A DNA stretch of 64,000 bases from contig NZ_CP019288.1 of NCBI RefSeq assembly GCF_009901525.1, forward strand, positions 1,550,001 to 1,614,000, in the 5' to 3' direction. Positions within the stretch are counted from its first letter, which is position 1; every line of letters starts with the position of its first letter. The notes beneath the pieces were generated by a model. It saw nothing but the letters and a program-made list of their open reading frames with translations. It was not told where the DNA came from and did not search any database. Positions 36,261 through 44,947 of this stretch are shown here, piece after piece. The stretch comes from Kordia antarctica. Its GTDB lineage: Bacteria; Bacteroidota; Bacteroidia; Flavobacteriales; Flavobacteriaceae. A program made the position numbers and the translations under genes.

Positions 36261-36630
36261 ATTGTTAAAGAAATACCATTTTCTTAGCAGAATCTCTCCA
36301 ATACTAAGAATAGCTTAAAATCAGACACCTATCTAAGAACTAGAAATACTAAGCTTGCTAACTATCAGTGTAATACGGTTTTTCATAACTCCTTTTATGT
36401 AAAATACAGTCTTACAAAATCATCCTGAAATATGCAATACGGGTTTTACCGAGTGCTTACAAAAGGTCAAACCACTTTTACTTTTTTAAATGAATTTGAA
36501 ATTAAAACACCAAATTCTTGCTGTTTTTCTTAAAAAAGGCTGTTTTTTGAAATTTATTTTTTCAAAAAATTTCTGAAAAGTTTTTGAAAAAATATAACTT
36601 ACTGATAAATATACATTTAGCAAATTAAAA

Positions 36631-36676
36631 GTCAATGTGGATTGACTTTTAAGCAAAAAGGTCAATCCACATTGAC
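36631..36676. repeat. Nested palindrome, 16-base perfect arms
   Basis: Left arm GTCAATGTGGATTGAC (36631-36646) and right arm GTCAATCCACATTGAC (36661-36676) are exact reverse complements 14 bases apart. Each arm is itself a small inverted repeat (GTCAAT...ATTGAC). It can form one long hairpin or two small ones; it could be a protein-binding site or a terminator. Confidence 0.75.
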
Positions 36677-36852
36677 CTTTATTGAGTTTTTTCAAAAAAA
36701 TAAAAATAGTTTTTGTTTTCTTACTACAAAATACGCCCATTCCACTTTTCAAAATAACTGAAAAATTCAATTCAAAAGACTGCTCCGTTTTTAAGCTAAT
36801 TTCATAGTATTTCTTCGCTTTTAAAAGCCTTTGGTTCATGACCAAAATTTTA

Positions 36853-37025
36853 CAAATGATAACTCAGTTTTGTTTTAAATCTTTGTACTCACAAACGCGT
36901 CAAACTGTATTTAAGAAATTATCATATAAGTATAACGATCCTAAAAAATTAGCTGGCGTAATTAAAACGAATGTTAAACCTTAAAAAAAGAAATAAAAAA
37001 AACAGTAATTCTATGTGCTTTTTGA
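36853..37025. repeat. Long direct repeat, unit 1
   Basis: Begins CAAATGATAACTCAG and includes TTTAAATCTTTGTACTC, AAATTAGCTGGCGTAATT and AATGTTAAACCTTAAAAAAAG. Unit 2 repeats it almost exactly 231 bases later. The AATCTTTG string resembles the flavobacterial -7 element TAnnTTTG, so each unit may carry a promoter. Confidence 0.7.
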
Positions 37026-37083
37026 ACTGTTTCCTTAGCATTAGTCTAGCCTTTAAAGGCATTTGTATGATACAAAATGCGTG

Positions 37084-37254
37084 CAAATGATATCTCAGTT
37101 TTGTTTTAAATCTTTGTACTCACAAACGCATCAAACTGTATTTAAGAAATTGTCATATAAATATAATGATCCTAAAAAATTAGCTGGCGTAATTAAAACG
37201 AATGTTAAACCTTAAAAAAAGAAATAAAAAAATCAGTAATTATGTGTGCTTTTT
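37084..37254. repeat. Long direct repeat, unit 2
   Basis: A near-identical copy of unit 1 with a few substitutions. Shorter relatives starting ACAAATGATATTTCAG (37314) and ACAAATGATATTTAATC (about 37508) continue the series toward the recombinase, each behind a hairpin of the TTTGGT...ACCAAA kind or a variant of it. Confidence 0.7.
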
Positions 37255-37971
37255 CAAGCATTTTCTTAGTCATAGCCTTCCCTTTCGAGTCTTTGGTTCA
37301 GTACCAAAATTTTACAAATGATATTTCAGTTTTATATAGAATCTTTGTAATCATAAAGACATAAAGAATTTATGCAAGCTTTAAAATGAAACCATCATTA
37401 CTAATTAATAAAGTCAATTTTTCGGAGAAAACTAATTGTACCGCTTTTCAAAGAATCATATAAAATCAATGACTTACAGTTTTTACGTACCGAGTACCAA
37501 AACTGAACAAATGATATTTAATCAATTCATTCCATATTTGTATTCTATGACGGTTTAGAGACCTCGTGAATTAAATATTACTTCAAAGTTTAGAGACTTT
37601 GAATACCTAAAAAATAGTCAGTAACCTTTTAAAAGAAACAATATGTAAAAATTATAAACCAATAAAGCATCTATCAAATAAATCATTCTAGAAATTTTAA
37701 ACATAATAGAATCAATAACAATTTAAACATACAATAGTAAGAGATAATCACTTTATCGTGAAGTGATCATTATAATAAATAAAACATACAATGACATTCC
37801 TTAATTTAAAATTGTAAGATTTTAACTATTAATTTATTATAGAATCATTGGAATTAGTTTCAATTCTTTGTAATATTGAAGATATGATTTCAAACAATTT
37901 TACAATTTTCAAAAAGGGAATAACAGCTTTTAGCTCATTAGCTACAAGCAACAACACAGTAGTTCCTTTAT

Positions 37972-38172
37972 ATGAAGATTGTAAAAGATATAACAACATT
38001 AAAAACGATTTCCGTTGAAGAATTAAAAAGCTTCGATGGATTTGCTGATGTGTCTACTGAAGAAGCTATTCATATTATTAATACCTTAAAAGAAGTATCA
38101 TTATTAACTCATAACATCATTACCAACTATGAGCAATCTGAATCAATTTCAAAGCTTCGCAAAACGAAGTAA
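37972..38172 (+). CDS. Small protein overlapping the recombinase start
   Basis: A 66-residue protein. It is acidic and helical (TISVEELKSFDGFADVSTEEAIHIINTLKEVSLLTHNII) with a basic end (ISKLRKTK). It resembles small accessory genes found just before serine or tyrosine recombinases in Bacteroidetes mobile elements. Its last 44 bases overlap the recombinase ATG at 38129, so translation is likely coupled. No domain recognised; a recombination directionality factor or expression-coupling role is inference. Confidence 0.6.
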   Translation: MKIVKDITTLKTISVEELKSFDGFADVSTEEAIHIINTLKEVSLLTHNIITNYEQSESISKLRKTK

Positions 38173-39769
38173 ACATGCTACAATTCGAAATAATAAAGCA
38201 GTTATTTATACTAGAGTTTCTGATATTAAACAACGAGACAATACAAGTTTAGATAGTCAATTAAAATACTGTACCGAATATGCTAATAAGCACGAAATGG
38301 ATATTTGTGGCTATTTTGGTGGAACGAACGAAAGTGCCAAAACCGATGATCGAAAAGAGTTTCAACGAATGCTTTCGTTTGTGAAAACAAAAAAGATTTC
38401 TAATATTATTGTATACAGTACAGATCGTTTTTCAAGAGCAGGAGAAAGTGCTATTCATACCTTAGCCAAAATAAGAAGAATAGGAATCAATCTCATTGCT
38501 GTTACGCAACCAGCAGATACACAAACTTCCACAGGACGTTTCTATCAAAACTTAAATTTACTTTTCAGCAAGTATGATAATGACCAACGTAGAGACAAAA
38601 CCATTACAGGAATGCGTCACCGCTTATTAAATGGCTATTGGATGGGAACTGCTCCGATTGGCTATAAAAATATGCGAGACGAGAAGAACATACCTATTAT
38701 AGTTCCAAGTGAGAAAGCACATTTGGTACGAAAAGCTTTTGAATGGAAAGCTAATGAAAGTTTATCCAATGTTGAGATTGTGAAAAGACTTGAACAATAC
38801 GGATTAAAAATATACAAACAAAGATTAACAAATATGTTTCGAAATGTAGTCTATTGTGGATTAATATCACATAGTTTGTTGGACGATCAACTCATTGAGG
38901 GAAAACACAAAGCCATTGTTCCAAAAGCTTTATTCCTAAAAGTTCACGGAATCCAAGAAGCAAAGAACAACAAATCGAAACATAATAAAGCAAATGAGAA
39001 CTTACCGCTAAAAGTATTTACAAAATGTGCTGCTTGTAAAAGTCCACTAACAGGCTATTTGGTGAAAAAGAAAAATATCTATTATTACAAATGTAAAACA
39101 GTTGGTTGCCCTTGCAACAAAAATGCAAATGACTTACATGACAAATTCAACGATATATTAGGCACGTATCAAATAGATAAAAAATACATTACTCCAATAA
39201 AGATTCAATTAAAGCACACATTTGAATACTTCAGCACTTCCAATGAAGATAATACAGCGCATTTAAAGTACAATCTAAAGGCAATTAACGATAAGGTTAA
39301 CAAGATTGAAGAACGCTTTGTAATTGGTGAAATAGACGGTTCGCTATATCAAAAGTTTTCAAAGAAGTACAATGAAGAAAAGAATGAAATAGCGCAAGAA
39401 ATTGAAAAAAACAGTTTAGATAGTTCGAACCTTGATAACTATATTAATAACTCAATAGATTTGTTATGTAACTTGCATAATATATGGAGGTTAGGCAGTT
39501 ATGCTGAGAAACAAAAATTTCAAAAACTTGTATTCCCCGATGGAATCGTCTATGATCGTAAAAAAGATGAAGTTCGAACCAGTAAGGTAAATTCAATTTT
39601 CAAATTAACGCGTTCACTGTCAATCAGTTTAAGACAACAAAAAAGCGGACAAAAAGTAAAAAATACTAATTTGTCCGCTCCTGTGAGCCCGACAGGATTC
39701 GAACCTGTGACCGCCTCCTTAGAAGGGAGGTGCTCTATCCAGCTGAGCTACGAGCCCGTAACTCTATAA
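38129..39769 (+). CDS. Large serine recombinase, 3' end running into a tRNA gene
   Basis: A 546-residue protein. The resolvase catalytic domain (23-165) has the active Ser31 in YTRVSDIKQRDNTSLDSQ and the conserved IVYSTDRFSRAG. The recombinase domain (about 175-290, GTAPIGYKNMRDEK ... NMFRNVVYCG) and a zinc ribbon (KCAACKSPL ... CKTVGCPC, about 297-330) follow, then a coiled coil (about 370-430). The frame has no stop before 39769, so the last 29 or so codons lie antisense to tRNA-Arg and the preceding ones over that gene's terminator. That tail (GFEPVTASLEG) is a tRNA shadow, not family sequence. It probably mobilises or mobilised an adjacent island using the tRNA end as attachment site. Confidence 0.9.
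   Translation: MSNLNQFQSFAKRSKHATIRNNKAVIYTRVSDIKQRDNTSLDSQLKYCTEYANKHEMDICGYFGGTNESAKTDDRKEFQRMLSFVKTKKISNIIVYSTDRFSRAGESAIHTLAKIRRIGINLIAVTQPADTQTSTGRFYQNLNLLFSKYDNDQRRDKTITGMRHRLLNGYWMGTAPIGYKNMRDEKNIPIIVPSEKAHLVRKAFEWKANESLSNVEIVKRLEQYGLKIYKQRLTNMFRNVVYCGLISHSLLDDQLIEGKHKAIVPKALFLKVHGIQEAKNNKSKHNKANENLPLKVFTKCAACKSPLTGYLVKKKNIYYYKCKTVGCPCNKNANDLHDKFNDILGTYQIDKKYITPIKIQLKHTFEYFSTSNEDNTAHLKYNLKAINDKVNKIEERFVIGEIDGSLYQKFSKKYNEEKNEIAQEIEKNSLDSSNLDNYINNSIDLLCNLHNIWRLGSYAEKQKFQKLVFPDGIVYDRKKDEVRTSKVNSIFKLTRSLSISLRQQKSGQKVKNTNLSAPVSPTGFEPVTASLEGRCSIQLSYEPVTL
39644..39679 (-). terminator. Terminator of the tRNA operon
   Basis: Perfect 10-base arms AGCGGACAAA (39644-39653) and TTTGTCCGCT (39670-39679). 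Read on the minus strand it follows tRNA-Arg and is followed by a T run. It lies wholly inside the recombinase reading frame. Confidence 0.75.
39684..39757 (-). tRNA. tRNA-Arg (anticodon TCT)
   Basis: A 74-base cloverleaf read on the minus strand: acceptor 5' strand GGGCTCG, D-arm AGCTCAGCTGGATAGAGCA, anticodon loop CTTCTAA, T-arm CAGGTTCGAATCCTG. CCA is not fully encoded. It is the last gene of a three-tRNA array, and its 3' end faces the serine recombinase. Confidence 0.95.
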
Positions 39770-39772
39770 TTG

Positions 39773-39847
39773 TCGGGGTGGCAGGATTCGAACCTGCGGC
39801 CTCCACGTCCCAAACGTGGCGCGATAACCGGGCTACGCTACACCCCG
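39773..39847 (-). tRNA. tRNA-Pro (anticodon TGG)
   Basis: On the minus strand: acceptor CGGGGTG pairing with CACCCCG, anticodon stem-loop CCACGTTTGGGACGTGG with TGG, T-arm GCAGGTTCGAATCCTGC. The middle gene of the array. Confidence 0.95.
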
Positions 39848-39877
39848 AAATAGTTATCAAATTGTTTAAAAAAAAAG

Positions 39878-39966
39878 CGGAGAGACAGGGATTCGAACCC
39901 TGGGTACCTATTTCTAAGTACGACGATTTAGCAAACCGTTCCTTTCGGCCACTCAGGCACCTCTCC
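39878..39966 (-). tRNA. tRNA-Ser (anticodon GCT)
   Basis: On the minus strand: acceptor GGAGAGG, class II with a long variable arm (CGTACTTAGAAATAGGTACC), anticodon loop TTTGCTAAA with GCT, T-arm CAGGGTTCGAATCCCTG. The first gene of the array. Confidence 0.95.
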
Positions 39967-40116
39967 AGTATTTCTTATGATTTAAGAACTTACGCAATCG
40001 TTAAATTGCGGTTGCAAATGTAACAGTTCATTTTTAATGAAGCAACTATTTACCTCTTTTTTTAGTCTTTTTTTCTTGTTTTTTTTGCAATATTTTAATT
40101 TTCAATTAACTACCGT

Positions 40117-42207
40117 TTATTCTGGATATTCAATTCGTAAATGATAGATGTTATTTAGCTTCTTTTTGAGTACTTTTTTAATGATTACAATTTCTTTTAA
40201 AGTGATATCTGCATTCATAAATTGCAACTCGTCCATTTGCTTGTCAATGATGCGTTCTACGAATTGGTCTATTTTTTGGAAAGTTGGCTCTTTTAAACTT
40301 TTAGAAGCCGCTTCTACCGAATCTGCCATCATGAGAATTGCCGTTTCTTTTGAAAATGGAATCGGGCCAGGATATTGGAAGTTTTCAATTGACACGTCTT
40401 CGTCCAACTCTTTCGCTTTTTTGTAGAAGTAATACACTGTTGATGTTCCGTGATGTGTTCGGATGAAGTCTATAATACGATCGGGTAATTTGTTACTTTT
40501 TGCAATTTCGATTCCATCTAATACATGATCTATTATTATTGTCGCACTTTCATCTGGCGCTAATTCGTCATGCGGATTTACCGAAGTTGCCTGATTTTCT
40601 ATAAAAAATGTCGGATTGTTCATTTTTCCAATGTCATGATACAACGCTCCTACTCTAACCAACATTGTGTTTGCGCCTATTTCGCTTGCCGCTGCTTCCG
40701 CCAAATTTGCCACTTGTAGTGAGTGATGAAATGTTCCTGGTGCTTCGTTAGCGAGTCGCTTCAAAAGTTTAGAATTGGTGTCTGAAAGTTCTAACAGAGA
40801 TACATCGGACACGAGTCCAAAAATCTTCTCATAAATATAAATTAATGGTTGTACAAATAATGTTGCCAATCCGCAGAGCATAAATTGCATAAAATAAATC
40901 CAAATGACATGTACTTGCCCTAATTCGTTTCTACTGAAAACTTCCGTAAATTTGATGCCGCCTTCATGCGTAATGTGAAACGCAAAATACGCTACAATGT
41001 AAATGAGTGTTATCTGCCCGACAGAAATAAATAGATTTGCGCGTTTGTAAAGTTCAGAAACCGTCAAAATGGTTACAATTCCTGCAATGATTTGCAAAAA
41101 GATATATTCCGAGCTATTTGGTACAATAAAACCTAGTAATAAAACCGTTAATACGTGTGCAAATAATCCCAAGCGCGCATCAAAGAATGCTTTTAAAATT
41201 AAAGGCAAAATACATAATGGCACCACATATACATAGTTGGAATTGTATTTTACAACCAACGTTGTTAATACAATCATAAATACAATATTCATGAAAATGA
41301 ACGTTACTTTGTTGTTATTATCATAAATATCTGGACGGTATTTTCGAATGAATAGCAACAACATTAACAATGCCAACGCGACTTGAATTGTGTAGCCAAA
41401 TACGATCCAATTGTAATTGGATTCGTTCCAGACCTGCGACTCGTATACTTTTTTGAGTGAATTTAAGGTTGCTAATTTCTCACCTTCTACGACTTCTCCT
41501 TTTGCAATTATTCGGAAACCTTCTTGAATATTTCCGCGTGTGTACGCAATCTCACTTAACTGTTGTAAAAGTGCTTCATTTGTAAATTGCTGATTGATTT
41601 CTACATTGGGCTCAATGATTTCAAAAAACAAGTTATACAACTGCGTTTCATAGTTTTCCAAAACTTGTTGTTCTACAAAATCCTTGATGTATTTCTGTAA
41701 ATTATTAAGCTTGGTAAAACTGTTATAACTCACATTTCGTTCTACATTATCTTGAATGAGCACTACTAATTGATCCGTTTTAGATTCATCAATCGTAGCA
41801 ATGACACCATTTCTATAAAAATTAGCCAGTAATTTATTTGCTTTAGATTTTAAGCGTGAAAAGCTATTTCTATCAATAATACTATCAATAGGAAAAAGTT
41901 CATCAAACTGCTCGTCAAAATCGTTTTTGACACGCTCTACAACTTGCTTATTGTAATTGTAGTATGTTTTTGCATTGGCACTAATAGTCGCTTTTTCCTT
42001 ATCAACTTCCTCCGCTGTTTTTGTAATGGGAAAATCAAATTGTGCTATGAGTGTTTCATATTGCCAAGGTTTTCCTTTTTGAAACTCATATTGAAATTTT
42101 CCTCCTTTCGGGAAAAGGTACACAACCAAAACCGTTGTTAGTACGTATAAAAATATTTTATATACAAACGACTGATTCTTATATAACTTGGTAATGAGCT
42201 GCTTCAT
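40117..42207 (-). CDS. PgpH/YqfF-type 7TM-HD cyclic-di-AMP phosphodiesterase
   Basis: A 696-residue membrane protein. An N-terminal membrane anchor (18-32) is followed by an extracytoplasmic 7TMR-HDED domain (about 35-260), seven transmembrane helices (about 265-450), and a cytoplasmic HD domain (about 475-640). Its metal motif shows as APGTFHHSLQVANLAEAAA, GALYHDIGK and IRTHHGTSTVYYF. The family hydrolyses c-di-AMP, and the length matches. It is transcribed toward the tRNA array and alone on this strand. Its 5' side is divergent from the thiolase gene, with 140 bases between them. Confidence 0.92.
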   Translation of the reverse strand: MKQLITKLYKNQSFVYKIFLYVLTTVLVVYLFPKGGKFQYEFQKGKPWQYETLIAQFDFPITKTAEEVDKEKATISANAKTYYNYNKQVVERVKNDFDEQFDELFPIDSIIDRNSFSRLKSKANKLLANFYRNGVIATIDESKTDQLVVLIQDNVERNVSYNSFTKLNNLQKYIKDFVEQQVLENYETQLYNLFFEIIEPNVEINQQFTNEALLQQLSEIAYTRGNIQEGFRIIAKGEVVEGEKLATLNSLKKVYESQVWNESNYNWIVFGYTIQVALALLMLLLFIRKYRPDIYDNNNKVTFIFMNIVFMIVLTTLVVKYNSNYVYVVPLCILPLILKAFFDARLGLFAHVLTVLLLGFIVPNSSEYIFLQIIAGIVTILTVSELYKRANLFISVGQITLIYIVAYFAFHITHEGGIKFTEVFSRNELGQVHVIWIYFMQFMLCGLATLFVQPLIYIYEKIFGLVSDVSLLELSDTNSKLLKRLANEAPGTFHHSLQVANLAEAAASEIGANTMLVRVGALYHDIGKMNNPTFFIENQATSVNPHDELAPDESATIIIDHVLDGIEIAKSNKLPDRIIDFIRTHHGTSTVYYFYKKAKELDEDVSIENFQYPGPIPFSKETAILMMADSVEAASKSLKEPTFQKIDQFVERIIDKQMDELQFMNADITLKEIVIIKKVLKKKLNNIYHLRIEYPE

Positions 42208-42347
42208 GAAACGAATATATGTTAATATTCAAAAGTACTAAAATTAAGCGTGTTTTATTAGTGAACTCATCGCTTAAATTGATAATTTATACGGATATCT
42301 TCTAAAAAATAATTAAATTCGCAACAATTAAACTTTAAGCAAAAATC

Positions 42348-43526
42348 ATGAGTAAAGAAGTTGTCATTGTTGCAGCTGCAAGAACTCCAATCGGAAGTTT
42401 TTTGGGCGCTTTATCTACTATACCAGCTCCACAGTTAGGAGCAACAGCTATTAAAGGTGCGTTGGCACAAATAAATTTAGCTCCAGAACATGTTCAGGAA
42501 GTGATTATGGGAAATGTTGTTCAGGCAGGAACTGGACAAGCTCCTGCACGACAAGCCGCTATTTTTGCTGGAATTCCGAATACAGTTCCGTGTACAACGA
42601 TTAATAAAGTATGTGCATCAGGAATGAAAGCCGTAATGCAAGCTGCGCAAGCAATTGCATTGGGCGATGCAGATGTTATTGTTGCTGGAGGAATGGAAAA
42701 CATGAGTTTAATTCCACATTATTACCACGCAAGAACAGGAACTAAATTTGGTCCTGCCACATTGGAAGATGGAATGCAACGAGATGGTTTGGTTGATGTG
42801 TATGATAATGTAGCAATGGGCGTTTGCGCGGATGCGTGTGCCACAGAATATAAATTTTCAAGAGAAGATCAAGATGCATTTGCAATTCAGTCGTATGAAC
42901 GTTCAGCGAAAGCTTGGGCTGAAGGAAAGTTTGCAAATGAAGTAGTTTCTGTGGAAGTTCCACAACGAAGAGGCGAACCAGTTATTGTAAGCGAAGATGA
43001 AGAGTATAAGAATGTAAAAATGGACAAAATTCCAACTTTGCGTGCTGCTTTTACTAAAGATGGAACTGTAACTGCTGCCAATGCTTCTACAATTAATGAT
43101 GGCGCTGGCGCAATGGTTTTAATGAGTGCAGAGAAAGCTGCGGAGTTAGGCTTGAAACCTCTAGCAACCATAAAAGGATATGCAGATGCGGCGCATGAAC
43201 CAGAATGGTTTACGACAGCACCTGCAAAAGCACTTCCGAAAGCATTAGCAAAAGCAAATTTGAGTATTGAAGATATTGAGTATTTTGAATTTAACGAAGC
43301 TTTTTCAATTGTTGGACTTGCCAATATGAAAATTCTTGGATTGACAGATAAAAATGTAAACGTAAATGGTGGAGCAGTTTCTTTAGGACATCCGCTAGGT
43401 TGCTCTGGCGTTCGTATTTTGATTACTTTACTGAATGTTTTAGAACAGAATAATGCAAAGTTAGGAGCTGCAGCTATTTGTAATGGTGGCGGTGGCGCTT
43501 CTGCATTAATTTTAGAAAGAGCTTAA
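42348..43526 (+). CDS. Acetyl-CoA C-acetyltransferase (thiolase)
   Basis: A 392-residue thiolase. The acylated Cys lies in NKVCASGMKAVMQAAQ (about Cys88), with GGMENMS after it, the NEAF motif (about 320) and the C-terminal GGAVSLGHPLGCSGVR holding the His and Cys of the active site. The length is normal for biosynthetic thiolases that join two acetyl-CoA or cleave acetoacetyl-CoA. The signature is complete. It is followed 33 bases later by the NlpC/P60 gene on the same strand, an arrangement I think is usual in flavobacteria. Confidence 0.95.
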   Translation: MSKEVVIVAAARTPIGSFLGALSTIPAPQLGATAIKGALAQINLAPEHVQEVIMGNVVQAGTGQAPARQAAIFAGIPNTVPCTTINKVCASGMKAVMQAAQAIALGDADVIVAGGMENMSLIPHYYHARTGTKFGPATLEDGMQRDGLVDVYDNVAMGVCADACATEYKFSREDQDAFAIQSYERSAKAWAEGKFANEVVSVEVPQRRGEPVIVSEDEEYKNVKMDKIPTLRAAFTKDGTVTAANASTINDGAGAMVLMSAEKAAELGLKPLATIKGYADAAHEPEWFTTAPAKALPKALAKANLSIEDIEYFEFNEAFSIVGLANMKILGLTDKNVNVNGGAVSLGHPLGCSGVRILITLLNVLEQNNAKLGAAAICNGGGGASALILERA

Positions 43527-43559
43527 TTTTTCAATTTTAAAAATCATCTAATTTTATAC

Positions 43560-44306
43560 ATGCAATACGGAATTTGCAATTTGAGTATTGTTCCGCTTCG
43601 TGCTGAACCAACTGATACGAGTGAACTTGTATCACAGGTTTTGTATGGAGAACATTTTAAAGTGTTGGAACAACGCAAAAAGTGGAGTAAAATCCGTATT
43701 GCATTTGACAAGTACGAAGGTTGGATTGATAATAAACAATATTTAGAAGTCACTGAGGAAATTTATAAAGAGAAAAATAAAGAAAAGTTGATTCTCTCGG
43801 CTGATTTGGTTGAGTTTATTACGAATGATTCCCTTTTAATGCCAATTCCTATTGGTTCCGTTTTGAATTCGTTGTCGTTATTGTCACATGAACATGATGG
43901 AAATACGATTGGCGGAATTCATCCAAAAGCAACTATTATTAAAACTTCGTATATGTATTTGGGCGCGCCGTATTTATGGGGCGGAAAAACACCTTTCGGG
44001 ATAGATTGTTCTGGTTTTACACAAATGGTGTATAAACTGAATGGTTATAAGTTATTGCGTGATGCTTCTCAGCAAGCTATGCAAGGTGAAGCGTTGAGTT
44101 TTATTGAAGAAAGTGAACCTGGCGATTTAGCTTTTTTTGATAATGAAGAAGGCACTATTATTCACGTCGGAATCATTATGGAAGATAATTATATTATTCA
44201 CGCACATGGAAAAGTTCGTATTGATCGCATAGATCATTCAGGAATTTTTAATGTAGAAACTAAACGACATACACACAGACTTCGTGTGATTAAGAAGATT
44301 GTTTGA
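43560..44306 (+). CDS. NlpC/P60 family cell-wall hydrolase with SH3 domain
   Basis: A 248-residue protein. The N-terminal bacterial SH3 part (1-65, NLSIVPLRAEPTDTSELVSQVLYGEHFKV) is followed by an NlpC/P60 peptidase (about 115-245). The catalytic Cys is in GIDCSGFTQMVYKLNG, the His in IIHVGIIMED, and a third polar residue (His) in YIIHAHGKVRID. No N-terminal signal peptide is evident. It likely cleaves peptidoglycan stem peptides (gamma-D-Glu-diamino acid bond) during growth or recycling. Confidence 0.93.
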   Translation: MQYGICNLSIVPLRAEPTDTSELVSQVLYGEHFKVLEQRKKWSKIRIAFDKYEGWIDNKQYLEVTEEIYKEKNKEKLILSADLVEFITNDSLLMPIPIGSVLNSLSLLSHEHDGNTIGGIHPKATIIKTSYMYLGAPYLWGGKTPFGIDCSGFTQMVYKLNGYKLLRDASQQAMQGEALSFIEESEPGDLAFFDNEEGTIIHVGIIMEDNYIIHAHGKVRIDRIDHSGIFNVETKRHTHRLRVIKKIV

Positions 44307-44947
44307 TAAAAGATGTAAGACCGCTTACTTCGACTTCGCTCAGTACAAGCCGTTTTTTAGAGTCAAGAATATAGACTTTATATTGAACGCTTGATACACC
44401 ATAATAATTTTTACAGGCAAGGTATTATACCAAATAAAGTACGTATACTTTGAGACATTTTTGATAATTTTAAATAACGTAAGTTCGATATAAAATTTCA
44501 GAGTGTTTTTTTTTGTCTTTTCCGCAGTATAGCAGGGATTTTTCGTTAAGAATTTTTGAATCCTTGGAGAAAATTTAGAAAAATTCATGCGGTTTTAGTT
44601 TTTTTCAGAAAGAAAAACTAAAAATACCTCTGGAAATCGAAGATTCATGAGTTCCAAAATATAAAATAGAAATCACACGAACTAAAAGCGCACTTTCTTT
44701 TGTTTCTTTTCTTTGTACGAACAAAGAAAAAGAAAATCAAATACTTAGCACTTATTTTAGAAATATGTTCAAAATTTCATTTGAGTAAACTTATATCGAT
44801 CTCAGGTTAAATAATACCAAACAAACTTTAAAATTACAGTCTAAAATTCATTTGATATAAATACTACTCATATAAAAAAATTACAAGACATAAAAAAGCC
44901 TCGTTAACTAGTTAACGAGGCTTTTTTTATGTATTATTTCTGTTAGA
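44307..44947. other. Intergenic stretch between convergent genes
   Basis: A 641-base AT-rich gap with no convincing gene. Short frames on either strand have no start context or composition like the neighbours. Its one clear element is the strong hairpin at 44892-44928. Confidence 0.5.
44892..44928. terminator. Bidirectional terminator
   Basis: Perfect stem GCCTCGTTAAC/GTTAACGAGGC with a TA loop, flanked by A's on the left and T's on the right, so it can end transcription from both strands. It lies 20 bases beyond the stop of the minus-strand TPR gene. Confidence 0.85.

Larger units (their letters stand above)
33974..36460 (+). mobile_element. IS66-family insertion sequence, complete
   Basis: About 2487 bases bounded by imperfect terminal inverted repeats: left end GTAAGCCTTCGGTAAACTGC, right end (read inward on the minus strand) GTAAGCACTCGGTAAAACCC. 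Inside are the three standard IS66 genes in order: accessory tnpA, tnpB and the DDE transposase tnpC. The 8 bases outside each end (GAATAAGC and AAAAGGTC) are not a direct duplication, so the target-site copy has been lost or the flanks have rearranged. Confidence 0.9.
36461..37971. other. 1.5 kb non-coding stretch with palindrome and direct repeats
   Basis: No convincing gene lies between the IS66 right end and the small gene before the recombinase. The stretch holds a nested palindrome (36631-36676), two long direct repeats (36853-37025 and 37084-37254), and further partial units near 37314 and 37508. Each repeat unit is preceded by a short hairpin. A 119-residue minus-strand frame over the palindrome (36486-36845) looks like low-complexity chance coding. 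Confidence 0.6.

Noticed and set aside
36486-36845. 119-residue minus-strand protein over the palindrome
   Set aside because: Phe/Lys/Leu-rich without domain, spans a perfect palindrome and poly-A tracts; looks like AT-rich chance coding.
36841-37560. CRISPR array
   Set aside because: Units are about 170 bases, only two are full length, spacing is irregular, and no cas gene is present.
39730-40023. 97-residue protein with GFEPAASTS
   Set aside because: It is the well-known antisense translation of tRNA genes; real tRNAs lie on the other strand.
44340-44588. 82-residue minus-strand frame between convergent genes
   Set aside because: No family, no ribosome site and composition unlike the flanking genes.
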